Of a stretch of 64,000 nt of DNA, positions 27,075-35,589 are shown piece after piece. Under the pieces are notes generated by a model. The model was not told the DNA's origin. It did no database searches and worked only from the letters and a program-made list of their open reading frames with translations. The position numbers and the translations under genes are program-made. The DNA comes from JAZNQN01 sp045590195. Its GTDB lineage: Bacteria; Bacillota; Clostridia; UMGS1883; UMGS1540. Numbering within the stretch: the first letter of the stretch is position 1; each line of letters begins with the position of its first letter. Location of the stretch: the NCBI GenBank assembly GCA_045590195.1, contig JAZNQN010000065.1:62001-126000 (forward strand). The letters run 5' to 3'.

Positions 27075-27114
27075 TGAAAGAGATGCGGCAGGTGCAAATA
27101 CCACATCTCTTTCA
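27075..27114 (+). promoter_or_regulatory. Hairpin in the S-layer mRNA leader
   Basis: Perfect 11-bp inverted repeat TGAAAGAGATG (27075-27085) and CATCTCTTTCA (27104-27114) in the untranslated leader, ending 17 bases before the AAGGAGG ribosome binding site. Such 5' stems commonly protect abundant S-layer mRNAs from decay; role inferred. Confidence 0.6.
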
Positions 27115-27145
27115 CAATAAATATTTTAAGGAGGATTTGAGAATT

Positions 27146-30100
27146 ATGAAAAATCTCAAAAAAGTTCTGGCATTTGTAGTTGTATTTGCAATGATGCTTA
27201 CATGTTCAGTATCAGCTGCTACATTCCCTGATGTTGCTGAAGATGCAGCATATGCAGAAGCTGCTACAGTATTGTCATCACTCGAACTTATGATTGGTGA
27301 CGACATGGGTAACTTCAACCCAGAGAAAATTTTGACAAGAGCTGAAGCTACAGCACTTATCATGCGTGCAAAAGGTCTTGAAAGTGCAGCAGCAGGTGCT
27401 GCAGGCGCTACACAGTTTAACGACGTTCCAGCTACTCACTGGGCATCAGGTTACATTAACCTCGCTGCACAGAGCAACGTTGTAAACGGTTATGGCGATG
27501 GCAACTTCGGTCCTGAAGATGAAGTTAAATACGAACAGTTTGTAAAAATGGTTGTAGCAGCACTTGACTACGAACCAAAAGCAAACTTGTACGGTGGATA
27601 TCCATCAGGTTACCTCATCATTGCTTCACAGAAAGATATCACAAAGAGCGTTCCTGGCACAGCTGGCCAGCCTGTTCCAAGAAGAACAGTTGCTCAGATT
27701 CTTTTCAACGCACTTGATGTTGGAATGATGGAACTCACACTTGATAACAAAGGTACAGTAACATACACAGATGGTTACGATACACTTCTTAAAACTTACC
27801 TTTATATCAACCAGTACGAAGGTGTTCTTGAAAACGTTGTTTACACAACAGATTCAAATGGCGACATCAACGTAACAGTTGGTGGTAACTGGAAGGGCGT
27901 TTCCGCTGGTGTTTATGGTCAGTCCGGTAATGTAAGCGTTGCTCAGGCTGATACAAACGCTGAAACACTTCGTGGTTACACAGTAGCAGCTTACGTTGCA
28001 ACTGATGCTATCACAGGTAAACCTTACCTCAAAGCTATTGCTCCTAAAACAGGTAAAAACGATGTTGTTGTAGTTGACTACACACAGCTCGACGCTGCTA
28101 AAATTGATGACAATGGTACAGCTAACGATGCAACTGACGACACAATCCTTGCTGCAAAATACTTTGCAGATCCTTCAGATTACACATCAGTTGAACTTCC
28201 TTTAGCTCCTAACTACAAGAAAGTTTACAACAACAGTGCTGCTGATGGTTATGGTGCAACTATCGTTGATGACTTTATGGTTCAGGCTAATGGTCAGGAA
28301 GTTGTTGGTAAAGCTACATTCATCAACAACGATATGGATGATTCTTACGACTATGTATTCGTTTCAAGCTATGGTTTGAACGATGTAGTTGATGCAATCG
28401 ACGCTGTTAACGGCACAATCGCTGGTAAACAGCAGGAACTCGTTGATATCGCTGAGAAAAACAGCATCTGGACATTCATCAAAGGTGAAGAAGTTGTTGA
28501 TTTCGAAGATATCGCAGTAGGTAACGTTCTTTCTATTCAGGAAGGTAAACTTGGCACATACACAATTAACACAGTATACGTAAGCGATACAGTAATTGAA
28601 GGTGCTGCTACTGAAAAGAGAGTAACAGGTACTGGCCAGGCTGCAAAAACTTGGTACACAATCGGTACTGAAGAATACCACGACCTCAACGGTGTTGTAC
28701 ACGTTGGTGACGAAGGTAAATTCTACCTCAATGTAGATAACAAAATCATCTACGCTGAAGCAATTCGCGCAGGTGCTGACAACTACGCTGTACTCCTCGA
28801 TGCTGCTATCAACACACAGGGTATCGGAAGTGGTGCTGTAGAAGTTAAATTCCTCACAATCGATGGCGAATGGAAAGTTGCTCAGGTTGCTGACAGAGTA
28901 GCAGTTAAATTCGGTGCTGCTAACGCTCAGAACTATGATTCAGCTGAAGTTGCTAACGATGCAACAGTAGATCTTGGTATCTACACAATTTATGATGATG
29001 GTACAGATGCTGACGTTGATGGTGACGGTAATGTTGATGAAGTTAAAGACATCAAAGTAACTGCCGCTAACGATGCAGTATTCCAGTACGAACTTAACAG
29101 CGCTGGCAAAATCAGCAAGATCTATATGCCTGCTGGCAGCCAGAACGATGATGAGTTCTCAAAAGATGCTACAAACAACCAGGCTATCTACAAAGCAAGC
29201 ACAGATAAACTCGGTAGCGTATACCTTGGTGAAAACACTAAAGTATTCCACATCGACGGAAACTATGGTTCAAACAAAGAAGAAAGAATTTCTATCGCTT
29301 CAAAAGCAATATTCAGTGATGAAGAAGCTTATGATGTAGATTACTACGATTTCGACCTCGAAGGTTACCCAACAGTTCTCGTTGTTCGTAACGCTAACCC
29401 AGGTATCGATATCGCTACACATCCATTAGTACTCACAAGAGTTGTTGATGCAACAAACGAAGCTGGTTACAGCATTAAGAAATACTATGGTCTCCAGGCT
29501 GGTCAGGAAGTTCAGGTTGATAGCATCGAAACAGGTGTTCCAACTGTAACATGTAAATTCCTCCCAGGCAGAGCAGGTGTTTTCACAGACGATGGTAATG
29601 CGGATAATGATTATGTAATCAACTACACATTAGCTGCTGGTGACGTTGTTCTCTTCGCACTCGACGCTAAAGGTTGTGTAAAATCATTTGAACTTCTTAT
29701 GTCCGCTGCAGATGCTCGCACAACTGCAACAAATGCTGACCTTTCAGCAACTGTTTCAGCTGCTGATATCGCTGGCACATTCGCAGTTGACGCTTCTGTA
29801 ATCAACCCAAATACACAGGTTACAAAAGCTGCTAAGAACACATTCGGTTATGCTTCAAAAACACTTACAAATGGCCGTGTAATCCTCAACTATGTTGATA
29901 ACAACACAGTTAAATTCAACACAGAAATCCTCAGAGGACAGGATCTCTACTTCTACAATGTAAACCTCAACAGAGCTAACAATGTAGCAGTAAGCACAGC
30001 TTCACTCGGTGCTATTGAAACAAGCAACAAAGCTGACAAAGCTGGTTCATGGGTATTCGTTCGTGAATACGACGGTGCTCCTGTATGCGTAGTTGTTTAC

Positions 30101-30190
30101 ACATACAACAACACAGTTGCAGTTGATGTTGAAACAGATTCAAACAATGCAGACTTTGGCGCACTCAACGGTGCTGTTGAAGCTCAGTAA
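27146..30190 (+). CDS. S-layer protein with N-terminal SLH domains
   Basis: 1014 residues from ATG 27146 (AAGGAGGATTTGAGAATT upstream; an earlier in-frame ATG at 27074 falls in the leader hairpin). Signal peptide 1-24 ending VSAATF. SLH repeats at about 25-80, 88-145 and a divergent third to ~190 anchor it to the wall polymer. The remaining 800 residues are beta-rich, Ala/Asp/Thr/Val-rich and lysine-containing, with an EF-hand-like DVDGDGNVDE loop near residue 625 that may bind Ca2+. Codon choice differs sharply from neighbours (GCT, CTC, AAC, GGT, TAC preferred), as expected for a very abundant protein. With two promoters and a stem in the leader, this is probably the main surface-array protein. 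Confidence 0.92.
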   Translation: MKNLKKVLAFVVVFAMMLTCSVSAATFPDVAEDAAYAEAATVLSSLELMIGDDMGNFNPEKILTRAEATALIMRAKGLESAAAGAAGATQFNDVPATHWASGYINLAAQSNVVNGYGDGNFGPEDEVKYEQFVKMVVAALDYEPKANLYGGYPSGYLIIASQKDITKSVPGTAGQPVPRRTVAQILFNALDVGMMELTLDNKGTVTYTDGYDTLLKTYLYINQYEGVLENVVYTTDSNGDINVTVGGNWKGVSAGVYGQSGNVSVAQADTNAETLRGYTVAAYVATDAITGKPYLKAIAPKTGKNDVVVVDYTQLDAAKIDDNGTANDATDDTILAAKYFADPSDYTSVELPLAPNYKKVYNNSAADGYGATIVDDFMVQANGQEVVGKATFINNDMDDSYDYVFVSSYGLNDVVDAIDAVNGTIAGKQQELVDIAEKNSIWTFIKGEEVVDFEDIAVGNVLSIQEGKLGTYTINTVYVSDTVIEGAATEKRVTGTGQAAKTWYTIGTEEYHDLNGVVHVGDEGKFYLNVDNKIIYAEAIRAGADNYAVLLDAAINTQGIGSGAVEVKFLTIDGEWKVAQVADRVAVKFGAANAQNYDSAEVANDATVDLGIYTIYDDGTDADVDGDGNVDEVKDIKVTAANDAVFQYELNSAGKISKIYMPAGSQNDDEFSKDATNNQAIYKASTDKLGSVYLGENTKVFHIDGNYGSNKEERISIASKAIFSDEEAYDVDYYDFDLEGYPTVLVVRNANPGIDIATHPLVLTRVVDATNEAGYSIKKYYGLQAGQEVQVDSIETGVPTVTCKFLPGRAGVFTDDGNADNDYVINYTLAAGDVVLFALDAKGCVKSFELLMSAADARTTATNADLSATVSAADIAGTFAVDASVINPNTQVTKAAKNTFGYASKTLTNGRVILNYVDNNTVKFNTEILRGQDLYFYNVNLNRANNVAVSTASLGAIETSNKADKAGSWVFVREYDGAPVCVVVYTYNNTVAVDVETDSNNADFGALNGAVEAQ

Positions 30191-30226
30191 TTGAAACTGG
30201 CAACAATTTGCTAACTTAATAATTAA

Positions 30227-30256
30227 GAGTCGATGCTTAGGCATCGGCTCTTTTTT
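30227..30256 (+). terminator. Rho-independent terminator of the S-layer gene
   Basis: GAGTCGATGC (30227-30236) pairs with GCATCGGCTC (30241-30250), followed by six T. Confidence 0.9.
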
Positions 30257-30353
30257 GCTTAATATATTTATTTGAAAAGCTAAAGTACTTAATTGAGTTT
30301 GTGTTTTAAAAGCAGAATTAGCGCAGGCTTTAAAGGTGTATTTTATAATTTTA

Positions 30354-31049
30354 TTACGCAGTAAAACTTTTTTTAATCTGCTGCAAAAGCTTTTTCTCTA
30401 TTCTTGAAACCTGCACCTGGCTTATTCCAAGCAGGTTGGCTGTGTCTTTTTGAGTTTTGTCTTTAAAATATCTGTAAAAAATGATTTTTCTGTCGCGGGT
30501 TGGAAGAGCATTAAGACAATTTTTGATTGTCAGTGAGTTAATTGTTCTTTCGTTTTCATCGATATTGCTACTAATAGTTTCAATGGCAGATTTACCTTCA
30601 AAAATTTCGCAATCAATTGAACTAATATCTTTTGTAGCATCAAGTGATGTTGTAATTTCTTCAGTAGTAAGTCCTGTGATTTCTGCCAGTTCTGATATAG
30701 TAGGCTCGCGTGAATGTTTTGAAATAAATTCGCCGGTTTGTAAATTTATCTTTGCCGCATTTTCTTTTAACTGCCGGCTGATTTTTATAATTCCGTCATC
30801 GCGTAAATAACGCTTAATTTCCCCTATAATAAGAGAAGATGCGTATGTTGAGAATTGATATCCCAGAGAAGGATTAAAGCGTCTGGCGGCGTTTAAAAGG
30901 CCAATGCAACCAATTTGAAACAAGTCATCGTAGTCTACCCCTCTGTCCTTATATCGCTTGATTAAACTATGTACCAGTGGCATATTTTCTTTCACAATTT
31001 CTTCGTCTGTTTCGTGGCTGCTGAAATATGTTTTATTTTCCGCTGTCAT
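30354..31049 (-). CDS. sigF: Sporulation sigma factor SigF
   Basis: 231 residues. Sigma region 2 (ENMPLVHSLIKRYKDRGVD, then YQFSTYASSLIIGEIKRYLRD), region 3 and region 4 (ALPTRDRKIIFYRYFKDKTQ, ISQVQVSRIEKK). Sequence alone fits sigma-F/G; position as third gene after spoIIAA and spoIIAB, one base from the spoIIAB stop, fixes it as sigma-F, the first forespore-specific factor, held inactive by SpoIIAB until SpoIIAA releases it. Confidence 0.95.
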   Translation of the reverse strand: MTAENKTYFSSHETDEEIVKENMPLVHSLIKRYKDRGVDYDDLFQIGCIGLLNAARRFNPSLGYQFSTYASSLIIGEIKRYLRDDGIIKISRQLKENAAKINLQTGEFISKHSREPTISELAEITGLTTEEITTSLDATKDISSIDCEIFEGKSAIETISSNIDENERTINSLTIKNCLNALPTRDRKIIFYRYFKDKTQKDTANLLGISQVQVSRIEKKLLQQIKKSFTA

Positions 31050-31050
31050 T

Positions 31051-31467
31051 TTAAATAATCCTCTTTGTCATTGTAACCGATGTTCCTTTGCCGGGAGCTG
31101 ATTTAACATCCAGAGTATCCATAAAATTTTCCATTACAGTAAATCCCATACCACTTCTCTCTAAATCCGGTTTCGATGTAAAAAGCGGCGTCATTGCCTC
31201 TTTAATATCTTTAATTCCTTTTCCTTTGTCACATATCCTTATGGTTAAAACATCGTTATTTATTGATAACGACATACATATTATTCCCTTTTTGCCCTCA
31301 TAGCCATGGATAATTGAATTTGTAACTGCTTCGCTTACGGATGTTTTTATATCTGATATAGTTTCAATTGTGGGATCGAGATATGCTACAAATGCTGCGG
31401 CAGAAATTCTGGCAAAGCTCTCGTTTGTGCTTTTTGCGGAAAAACGAAGTGTAACGCTGTTTCTCAT
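31051..31467 (-). CDS. spoIIAB: Anti-sigma F factor SpoIIAB
   Basis: 138 residues, GHKL serine kinase. N box SEAVTNSIIHGYEG, G1 box CDKGKGI, G2 ERSGMGFTVM. It binds sigma-F or, as a kinase, phosphorylates and inactivates SpoIIAA. Overlaps spoIIAA by 4 bases (ATGA), so the two are translationally coupled. Confidence 0.95.
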   Translation of the reverse strand: MRNSVTLRFSAKSTNESFARISAAAFVAYLDPTIETISDIKTSVSEAVTNSIIHGYEGKKGIICMSLSINNDVLTIRICDKGKGIKDIKEAMTPLFTSKPDLERSGMGFTVMENFMDTLDVKSAPGKGTSVTMTKRII

Positions 31468-31802
31468 ATTGCACCTCCCAATGCTTCGTCTAATGTTTTG
31501 TATATGGGAATTATTTTGTGTATTCCCGATAAAATAATTAGCCTGCGTGAAGATGGGGTAGGCTGGGCTATTATAGTTTGTCCACCAATTGCAGAAACTG
31601 CCTTGTATCTGCCTATAAGTATACCAAGGCCGGAACTGTCCATAAATTTCAGTTTGCTTAAATTAAATACTAAGTTTTTCGCTTTTGTAGAAATAAATTT
31701 ACTGTCAATTTCTTCTCTTACTGTTACTGCATTGTGATGGTCAAGATCGCCATCAAGTGTAACCACCAAAGTGGCACCCGATTTTTTAAATCGTAATTGC
31801 AT
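31464..31802 (-). CDS. spoIIAA: Anti-sigma F factor antagonist SpoIIAA
   Basis: 112 residues from the ATG at 31802, chosen because AAAGGAG lies 7 bases upstream; a longer frame to 31859 lacks a ribosome binding site. STAS domain with the phosphorylatable serine in KFMDSSGLGILIG. Dephosphorylated SpoIIAA captures SpoIIAB and frees sigma-F. First gene of the spoIIA operon; a sigma-H-like promoter and a 0A box lie upstream. Confidence 0.95.
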   Translation of the reverse strand: MQLRFKKSGATLVVTLDGDLDHHNAVTVREEIDSKFISTKAKNLVFNLSKLKFMDSSGLGILIGRYKAVSAIGGQTIIAQPTPSSRRLIILSGIHKIIPIYKTLDEALGGAI

Positions 31803-31851
31803 ATAAATTCTCCTTTCATGCATAAATATTCCAATTTCTCTGCATATACCT

Positions 31852-31879
31852 ATTTCCATATTTTGTAAAAAAATCCTTT
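31852..31879 (-). promoter_or_regulatory. Putative sigma-H promoter of the spoIIA operon
   Basis: On the minus strand AAAGGATTT (31871-31879) fits the sigma-H -35 consensus RNAGGAWWW, and ATGGAAAT with its GAAAT at 31852-31856 fits the -10. The gap is 11 bases, at the short end of the accepted range. It is 50 bases before the spoIIAA start. Confidence 0.5.
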
Positions 31880-31898
31880 GTAAAAAAATCAGAACCTT

Positions 31899-31905
31899 TG
31901 TCGAA
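31899..31905 (+). promoter_or_regulatory. Spo0A box (TGTCGAA)
   Basis: Exact 0A core TGTCGAA inside TTTGTCGAATAAA, about 20 bases upstream of the sigma-H-like -35 and 97 bases from spoIIAA, the expected place for Spo0A~P activation. Confidence 0.6.
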
Positions 31906-32046
31906 TAAAATTATCAGGTAAAAAATATGTAAAAATCCCGTAAAAATGCAGTTTTTAAGCCGCTTTAAAATTTTTTAAAAAAGCAATCGAATTATGTAAA
32001 CTAATCGACTTATTTAAGTTTAGTTATAAAATATTATCACACAAAT

Positions 32047-32142
32047 TTATCCACAAAAAAAGTGCGATATTTTCAGTTATACACTAAGTTATCCACATTA
32101 TCCACATACTTTTTAGGTGCATTTTGGCGAATATGTGGATAA
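32047..32142. other. Cluster of four perfect DnaA boxes in an AT-rich non-coding region
   Basis: TTATCCACA occurs at 32047-32055, 32089-32097 and 32098-32106 (the last two directly abutting), and its reverse complement TGTGGATAA at 32134-32142. The surrounding gap, 31803-32412 (610 bases), has no credible gene, is very AT-rich and lies between the divergent spoIIA operon and pgsA. It could be a replication origin, a DnaA-titrating or DnaA-regulated site. No dnaA, dnaN, rpmH or gidB is in the window, so an origin cannot be claimed from context. Confidence 0.75.
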
Positions 32143-32412
32143 CTTAAAAACCGATAAAAACGGCGAAAAACGCGGTTTACAAAATTAAGTTATGTAGCCG
32201 GAATTTTGGTAATTTTTTGAAACATAGTTGTGTAATTGATTTTATAATTGTTTAAAAAATATTCACACATTTTATGCTACTTTTGTGTTATTATGTATAA
32301 GTAAGGGGTTTTTGCTATAAATGCGCTGTTTTTTAAGTTTCTTCTTGCAAAATTATAATAATTGTAATATAATATTCTAATATAGTACATAAGAAATTGG
32401 AGTGAGAGTAAA

Positions 32413-32934
32413 TTGAATTTACCAAACATTTTATCTCTTATCAGAATAGCTATGATTCCGGTTACCGCTATTTTATTTGCTAAAGATAATATTTTATTGG
32501 CAACGGTTGTTTTTATACTTGCTTGCCTTACTGATATTCTTGATGGCTATATTGCCAGAAAATACAATATGATTACCGATATCGGTAAAATTTTAGATCC
32601 GCTGGCTGATAAGGGAATGCAGATTACAATGCTTATTTCTATGGCATTTGCAGGCCTTATGCCATGGATTGTTGTTGCGGTTTTATTTATAAAAGAATTT
32701 ATGATGTGCGTAGGCGGAGCCGTGTTATACAAATCGAAAACTGTTATTGCTGCAAACAGCTACGGAAAATTATCAACAGTAATTACTTCGAGTTGTGTTG
32801 TTTTAATTCTTTTGTTCCACGAAGTTTTTGCGCCTCAGATTATATTTGCACTGCAATGGATTCCGCTTTTGTTTGCCCTTTATGCATTTATCAGATATTC
32901 GATGGTTTTTGCCGAGCTTAAAAAAGCTAAATAA
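32413..32934 (+). CDS. pgsA: CDP-diacylglycerol--glycerol-3-phosphate 3-phosphatidyltransferase
   Basis: 173 residues from TTG 32413. Four or more membrane helices and the CDP-alcohol phosphatidyltransferase signature D-G-x2-A-R-x8-G-x3-D-x3-D, read in DGYIARKYNMITDIGKILDP. It makes phosphatidylglycerol phosphate at the membrane. Length and the NLPNILSLIRI start are typical. Followed 13 bases later by the DUF6062 gene. Confidence 0.95.
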   Translation: MNLPNILSLIRIAMIPVTAILFAKDNILLATVVFILACLTDILDGYIARKYNMITDIGKILDPLADKGMQITMLISMAFAGLMPWIVVAVLFIKEFMMCVGGAVLYKSKTVIAANSYGKLSTVITSSCVVLILLFHEVFAPQIIFALQWIPLLFALYAFIRYSMVFAELKKAK

Positions 32935-32947
32935 TTGGAGATTTAAA

Positions 32948-33634
32948 ATGAAAGAACATATTTATACTATTGCTCTTACCGATGCACTCGCGGAAAAATG
33001 CGAGTGCCCGCTTTGTATTATAGAGAAAAAACTTGATAGTGATACGGTTGATTATTACACAGGGGCGGCTATGATGGAGCCTGATGTTCGCTGCGAAACA
33101 AACGCTAAAGGCTTTTGCCCTGTTCACTTTAGAAAAATGAAAGAAAATGAAAAAACTTTAAGTGTTGCTCTTGTTCTTCAGACAAGGCTTAAAGAAATTA
33201 TTCCACTTCTTCAGCCTGAAGAAATTAAGAAAAAGCGATTATTTGCAAAAGAAGAAAAAAGCTATTTTGATGAGAAAATAAAAGAGTCGTTTTCGGGCTG
33301 TGCTGCCTGTGAAAGGGTTGCAAAGAAAATGGCCGACTGCGTTTCTAATTTTGTTTATCTTTTGTCTGAAGTGAAGGATTTTAAAGACGAGTATTTAGCC
33401 TCGAAAGGGCTCTGTATGAAACATTTTATCCAGGTTGCAGAGCTTGCAAAGGGCGAAGTTAAAAATGAGATTATTCTTCATCAGAAAAAAGAAATGGAAA
33501 GAATAGCCGCTGATATTGACAGGTTCGTTCTTAAATTTGATTACAGAAATGCTGATATGCCATGGGAAAATGCAAAAGATGCTCCAGAAAGAGCCATATT
33601 TAAGTTAAGAGGTGAATATGATGGCAAGTTTTAA
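32948..33634 (+). CDS. DUF6062 family cysteine-rich protein
   Basis: 228 residues from ATG 32948 (TGGAGATTTAAA upstream). Cytosolic and helical. It has paired cysteine motifs that look metal-binding: CECPLCIIEK (about 18-27), GFCPVHF (~56), CAACERV (~119), and GLCMKHF (~150), i.e. two CxxC...CxxH units. This matches the DUF6062 proteins of Clostridia as I recall them; function unknown. It overlaps the DUF624 gene by 14 bases and follows pgsA, suggesting a pgsA-DUF6062-DUF624 operon. Confidence 0.75.
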   Translation: MKEHIYTIALTDALAEKCECPLCIIEKKLDSDTVDYYTGAAMMEPDVRCETNAKGFCPVHFRKMKENEKTLSVALVLQTRLKEIIPLLQPEEIKKKRLFAKEEKSYFDEKIKESFSGCAACERVAKKMADCVSNFVYLLSEVKDFKDEYLASKGLCMKHFIQVAELAKGEVKNEIILHQKKEMERIAADIDRFVLKFDYRNADMPWENAKDAPERAIFKLRGEYDGKF

Positions 33635-34448
33635 TGACAATGTTCCCGAAAGAGAAAAAAGATTACCTTTTAAATATTTAGATATATGTATTCACAAGTT
33701 CGGAGGATTAGTAGGGCTTAATCTTTTATATACTTTATGCTCCCTGCCTGTTATTGCAATTTATTTTTTGCTGGCTTCTCTTGTTGCAAGTAATTTTGTG
33801 CCACAAGGAGCAGAGTTTTACAGCGACGCTGTTACAACCCTTACAGTAACAATTGCAGTATTTATGTTTATAAGCCTTGGTGGCGGCCCTGTTGCGCCGG
33901 GGTTTATGTATGTGCTCAGGAATTTTGTCCGCAGAGAACATGCCTTTATTTTGAGCGACTTTTTTGAAAACATTAAGAAGAATTTCAAACAGAGCATAGT
34001 TGTTTTTATAATTGACATTGTTTTGGTTTTAGTTTTATTTATCAATATCAATGCAATTTTTAATATGCCGGAAATGTTTTTCGGTATGCATCAGCCATTT
34101 GCTTATGTTATGGTTTTGATAAGCGCTATATACATTGGTGCAAGAATTTATATGTATCCTCTTATGGTTACTTTTAAGGCACCTGTTTTTACTATTATCA
34201 AAACCTCGTTTATGCTTTGTGCGCTGAGGCTGCCACAGACGATTTTAGTTGTTCTTTTGATGATTGGCGTATTTTCACTTATGGAGATGTTTCCGTTTAT
34301 AATTTTTATACTTTTTGTATTTCCGCTATTTCTTGCATCGTTTATAAACCTTATTGGTATGGTTTATGGATATGATGTTATAAGCAAAAACATTGTAATG
34401 GAGGAAAAAGAGGAGAAAAAAGCTGAAAAACCATACAGAATAGATTAG
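33621..34448 (+). CDS. DUF624 (YesL-like) integral membrane protein
   Basis: 275 residues from ATG 33621; GAGGTG ends 6 bases upstream, better spaced than for the adjacent ATG at 33618. About five to six membrane helices, with LNLLYTLCSLPVIAIYFL and GGGPVAPGFMYVLRNFVRREHAFILSDFF regions typical of DUF624/YesL. These proteins are usually linked to carbohydrate ABC transporters; here the partner gene is DUF6062. Acidic/lysine-rich C-terminal tail faces the cytoplasm by charge. Function unknown. Confidence 0.8.
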   Translation: MASFNDNVPEREKRLPFKYLDICIHKFGGLVGLNLLYTLCSLPVIAIYFLLASLVASNFVPQGAEFYSDAVTTLTVTIAVFMFISLGGGPVAPGFMYVLRNFVRREHAFILSDFFENIKKNFKQSIVVFIIDIVLVLVLFININAIFNMPEMFFGMHQPFAYVMVLISAIYIGARIYMYPLMVTFKAPVFTIIKTSFMLCALRLPQTILVVLLMIGVFSLMEMFPFIIFILFVFPLFLASFINLIGMVYGYDVISKNIVMEEKEEKKAEKPYRID

Positions 34449-34591
34449 AATTGTGCACTTTCATCAATATGTAGTGTAATATTTGGTTAATTTGATACAA
34501 AATTTATGTTGCAATTTGAAAAAAAGTGTGTTACAATTTAATAGTACAATGATAAGTACGCAAAACTTTTTTTCATTTTCCCTCCTTTTTG

Positions 34592-34615
34592 CAGACCGTT
34601 CCACCAAACGGTCTG
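34592..34615. repeat. Perfect 9-bp palindrome CAGACCGTT-N6-AACGGTCTG
   Basis: Perfect inverted repeat with 6-base spacer CCACCA in the 228-base gap between two converging genes (34449-34676). No T-run follows directly, so it resembles a TetR-type operator or a stand-alone hairpin more than a terminator. Confidence 0.6.
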
Positions 34616-34644
34616 TAAAATTTTTGGAGAAATATAAAAAAATC

Positions 34645-34674
34645 ACAGCAGAAACTTTTGTTTCTGCTGTTTTT
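34645..34674. terminator. Bidirectional terminator between the DUF624 and DeoR genes
   Basis: ACAGCAGAAAC / GTTTCTGCTGT inverted repeat (34645-34655, 34660-34670) with T-run on the plus strand and an A-run (AAAAAAATC) at the left, so T-rich on the minus strand too. Confidence 0.8.
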
Positions 34675-34676
34675 AG

Positions 34677-35429
34677 TTACAATATTTTTACTTGATTTTC
34701 CAAACAGTGAAATTTTTCGGGAAGGTATGTTTCAGTTATCAGGTAATCAATATCCGAGAGAGAGCATTGCCGATATGCTGAACGAGTGCCGATTTTTTCG
34801 CTATCGCATAAAAACACCTTTTTAGAAGCATTTTTAAGCATTGAATTTCTGAGAACAACTTCCTCTCGGGTACAATCTGATATTATGCCGTCGTCCGAAA
34901 GGGATTTTGCTGAAAAGAATACCACATCGGCATAGGTGTTTTCAAATATGTGTTCAGCGTCACGTCCTATAAGGCAAGTGCGGTTATCCGGACTTAAAAA
35001 GCCGCCGGAGGAAATTGTTTTAATTTTACTGTTTGACAGGAGAGATATTATTTCTATATTATTTGTTACAACGGTAACAGAACTTTGGTTAAATATTTCA
35101 TTTGCAAGGTAGAATGAAGTTGATGATTGGTCGAGAAAAACAATGTTACCATATTTTATGAGCTTGGCTGCTTTTTTTGCAATGATTTTCTTGGCGCTTA
35201 TATTATGGTGGGTGCGCTTGTTAAAGTCGGTTACAGAGGAAAAATTGGTAACAAGTTCAGCCCCTCCGTAAGATTTCTTTACTGCGCCTTTGTTTTCAAG
35301 AGAGGTTAAATCTCTTCTAATGCTTGACTGGCTGGCGAAAAGCAAGGAACAAAGCTCTTTTACGGAGGCAAATCCGCCATTTTCTTTTAAAATATTTAGA
35401 ATTTCTCTTTCGCGTTCATTTTTTAACAT
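34677..35429 (-). CDS. DeoR-family transcriptional regulator
   Basis: 250 residues. N-terminal DeoR helix-turn-helix (about 6-60, EREREILNILKENGGFASVKEL ... SIRRDLTSLENKG) and a C-terminal sugar-phosphate-sensing domain (IVFLDQSSTSFYLANEI, TVVTNNIEIISLL, ISSGGFLSPDNRTCLIG). It probably represses the divergent glycerol-1-phosphate dehydrogenase/HAD pair and responds to a phosphorylated metabolite; that is inferred from position. 160 bases separate the start codons. Confidence 0.9.
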   Translation of the reverse strand: MLKNEREREILNILKENGGFASVKELCSLLFASQSSIRRDLTSLENKGAVKKSYGGAELVTNFSSVTDFNKRTHHNISAKKIIAKKAAKLIKYGNIVFLDQSSTSFYLANEIFNQSSVTVVTNNIEIISLLSNSKIKTISSGGFLSPDNRTCLIGRDAEHIFENTYADVVFFSAKSLSDDGIISDCTREEVVLRNSMLKNASKKVFLCDSEKIGTRSAYRQCSLSDIDYLITETYLPEKFHCLENQVKIL

Positions 35430-35516
35430 AAATTTCTCCTGAAAAGTGATTATTTTTGATTATTGTTCAGATGCAACTGCGAAATTTGCAGATTTTGACC
35501 GAAATTTAACAAAATA

Positions 35517-35545
35517 TTGATTTTTGTTGACAAAAATATTATAAT
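35517..35545 (+). promoter_or_regulatory. Sigma-A promoter of the G1PDH gene
   Basis: TTGATT (35517-35522), 17-base spacer, perfect TATAAT (35540-35545), 44 bases before the ATG at 35590. A second TTGACA lies inside the spacer at 35527-35533 but is too close to the -10 to serve it. Confidence 0.65.
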
Positions 35546-35589
35546 ACAAGTGAACGGAAATGTAAATATTTATTTTAAAGGAGTAAGTT

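Noticed and set aside
26791..27145. Small gene upstream of the S-layer protein
   Set aside because: In-frame ATG 27074 lies in the leader hairpin without a ribosome binding site; the region is promoter and leader.
28364..28702. Long minus-strand frames inside the S-layer gene
   Set aside because: Caused by the strong codon bias of the plus-strand gene; no start signals.
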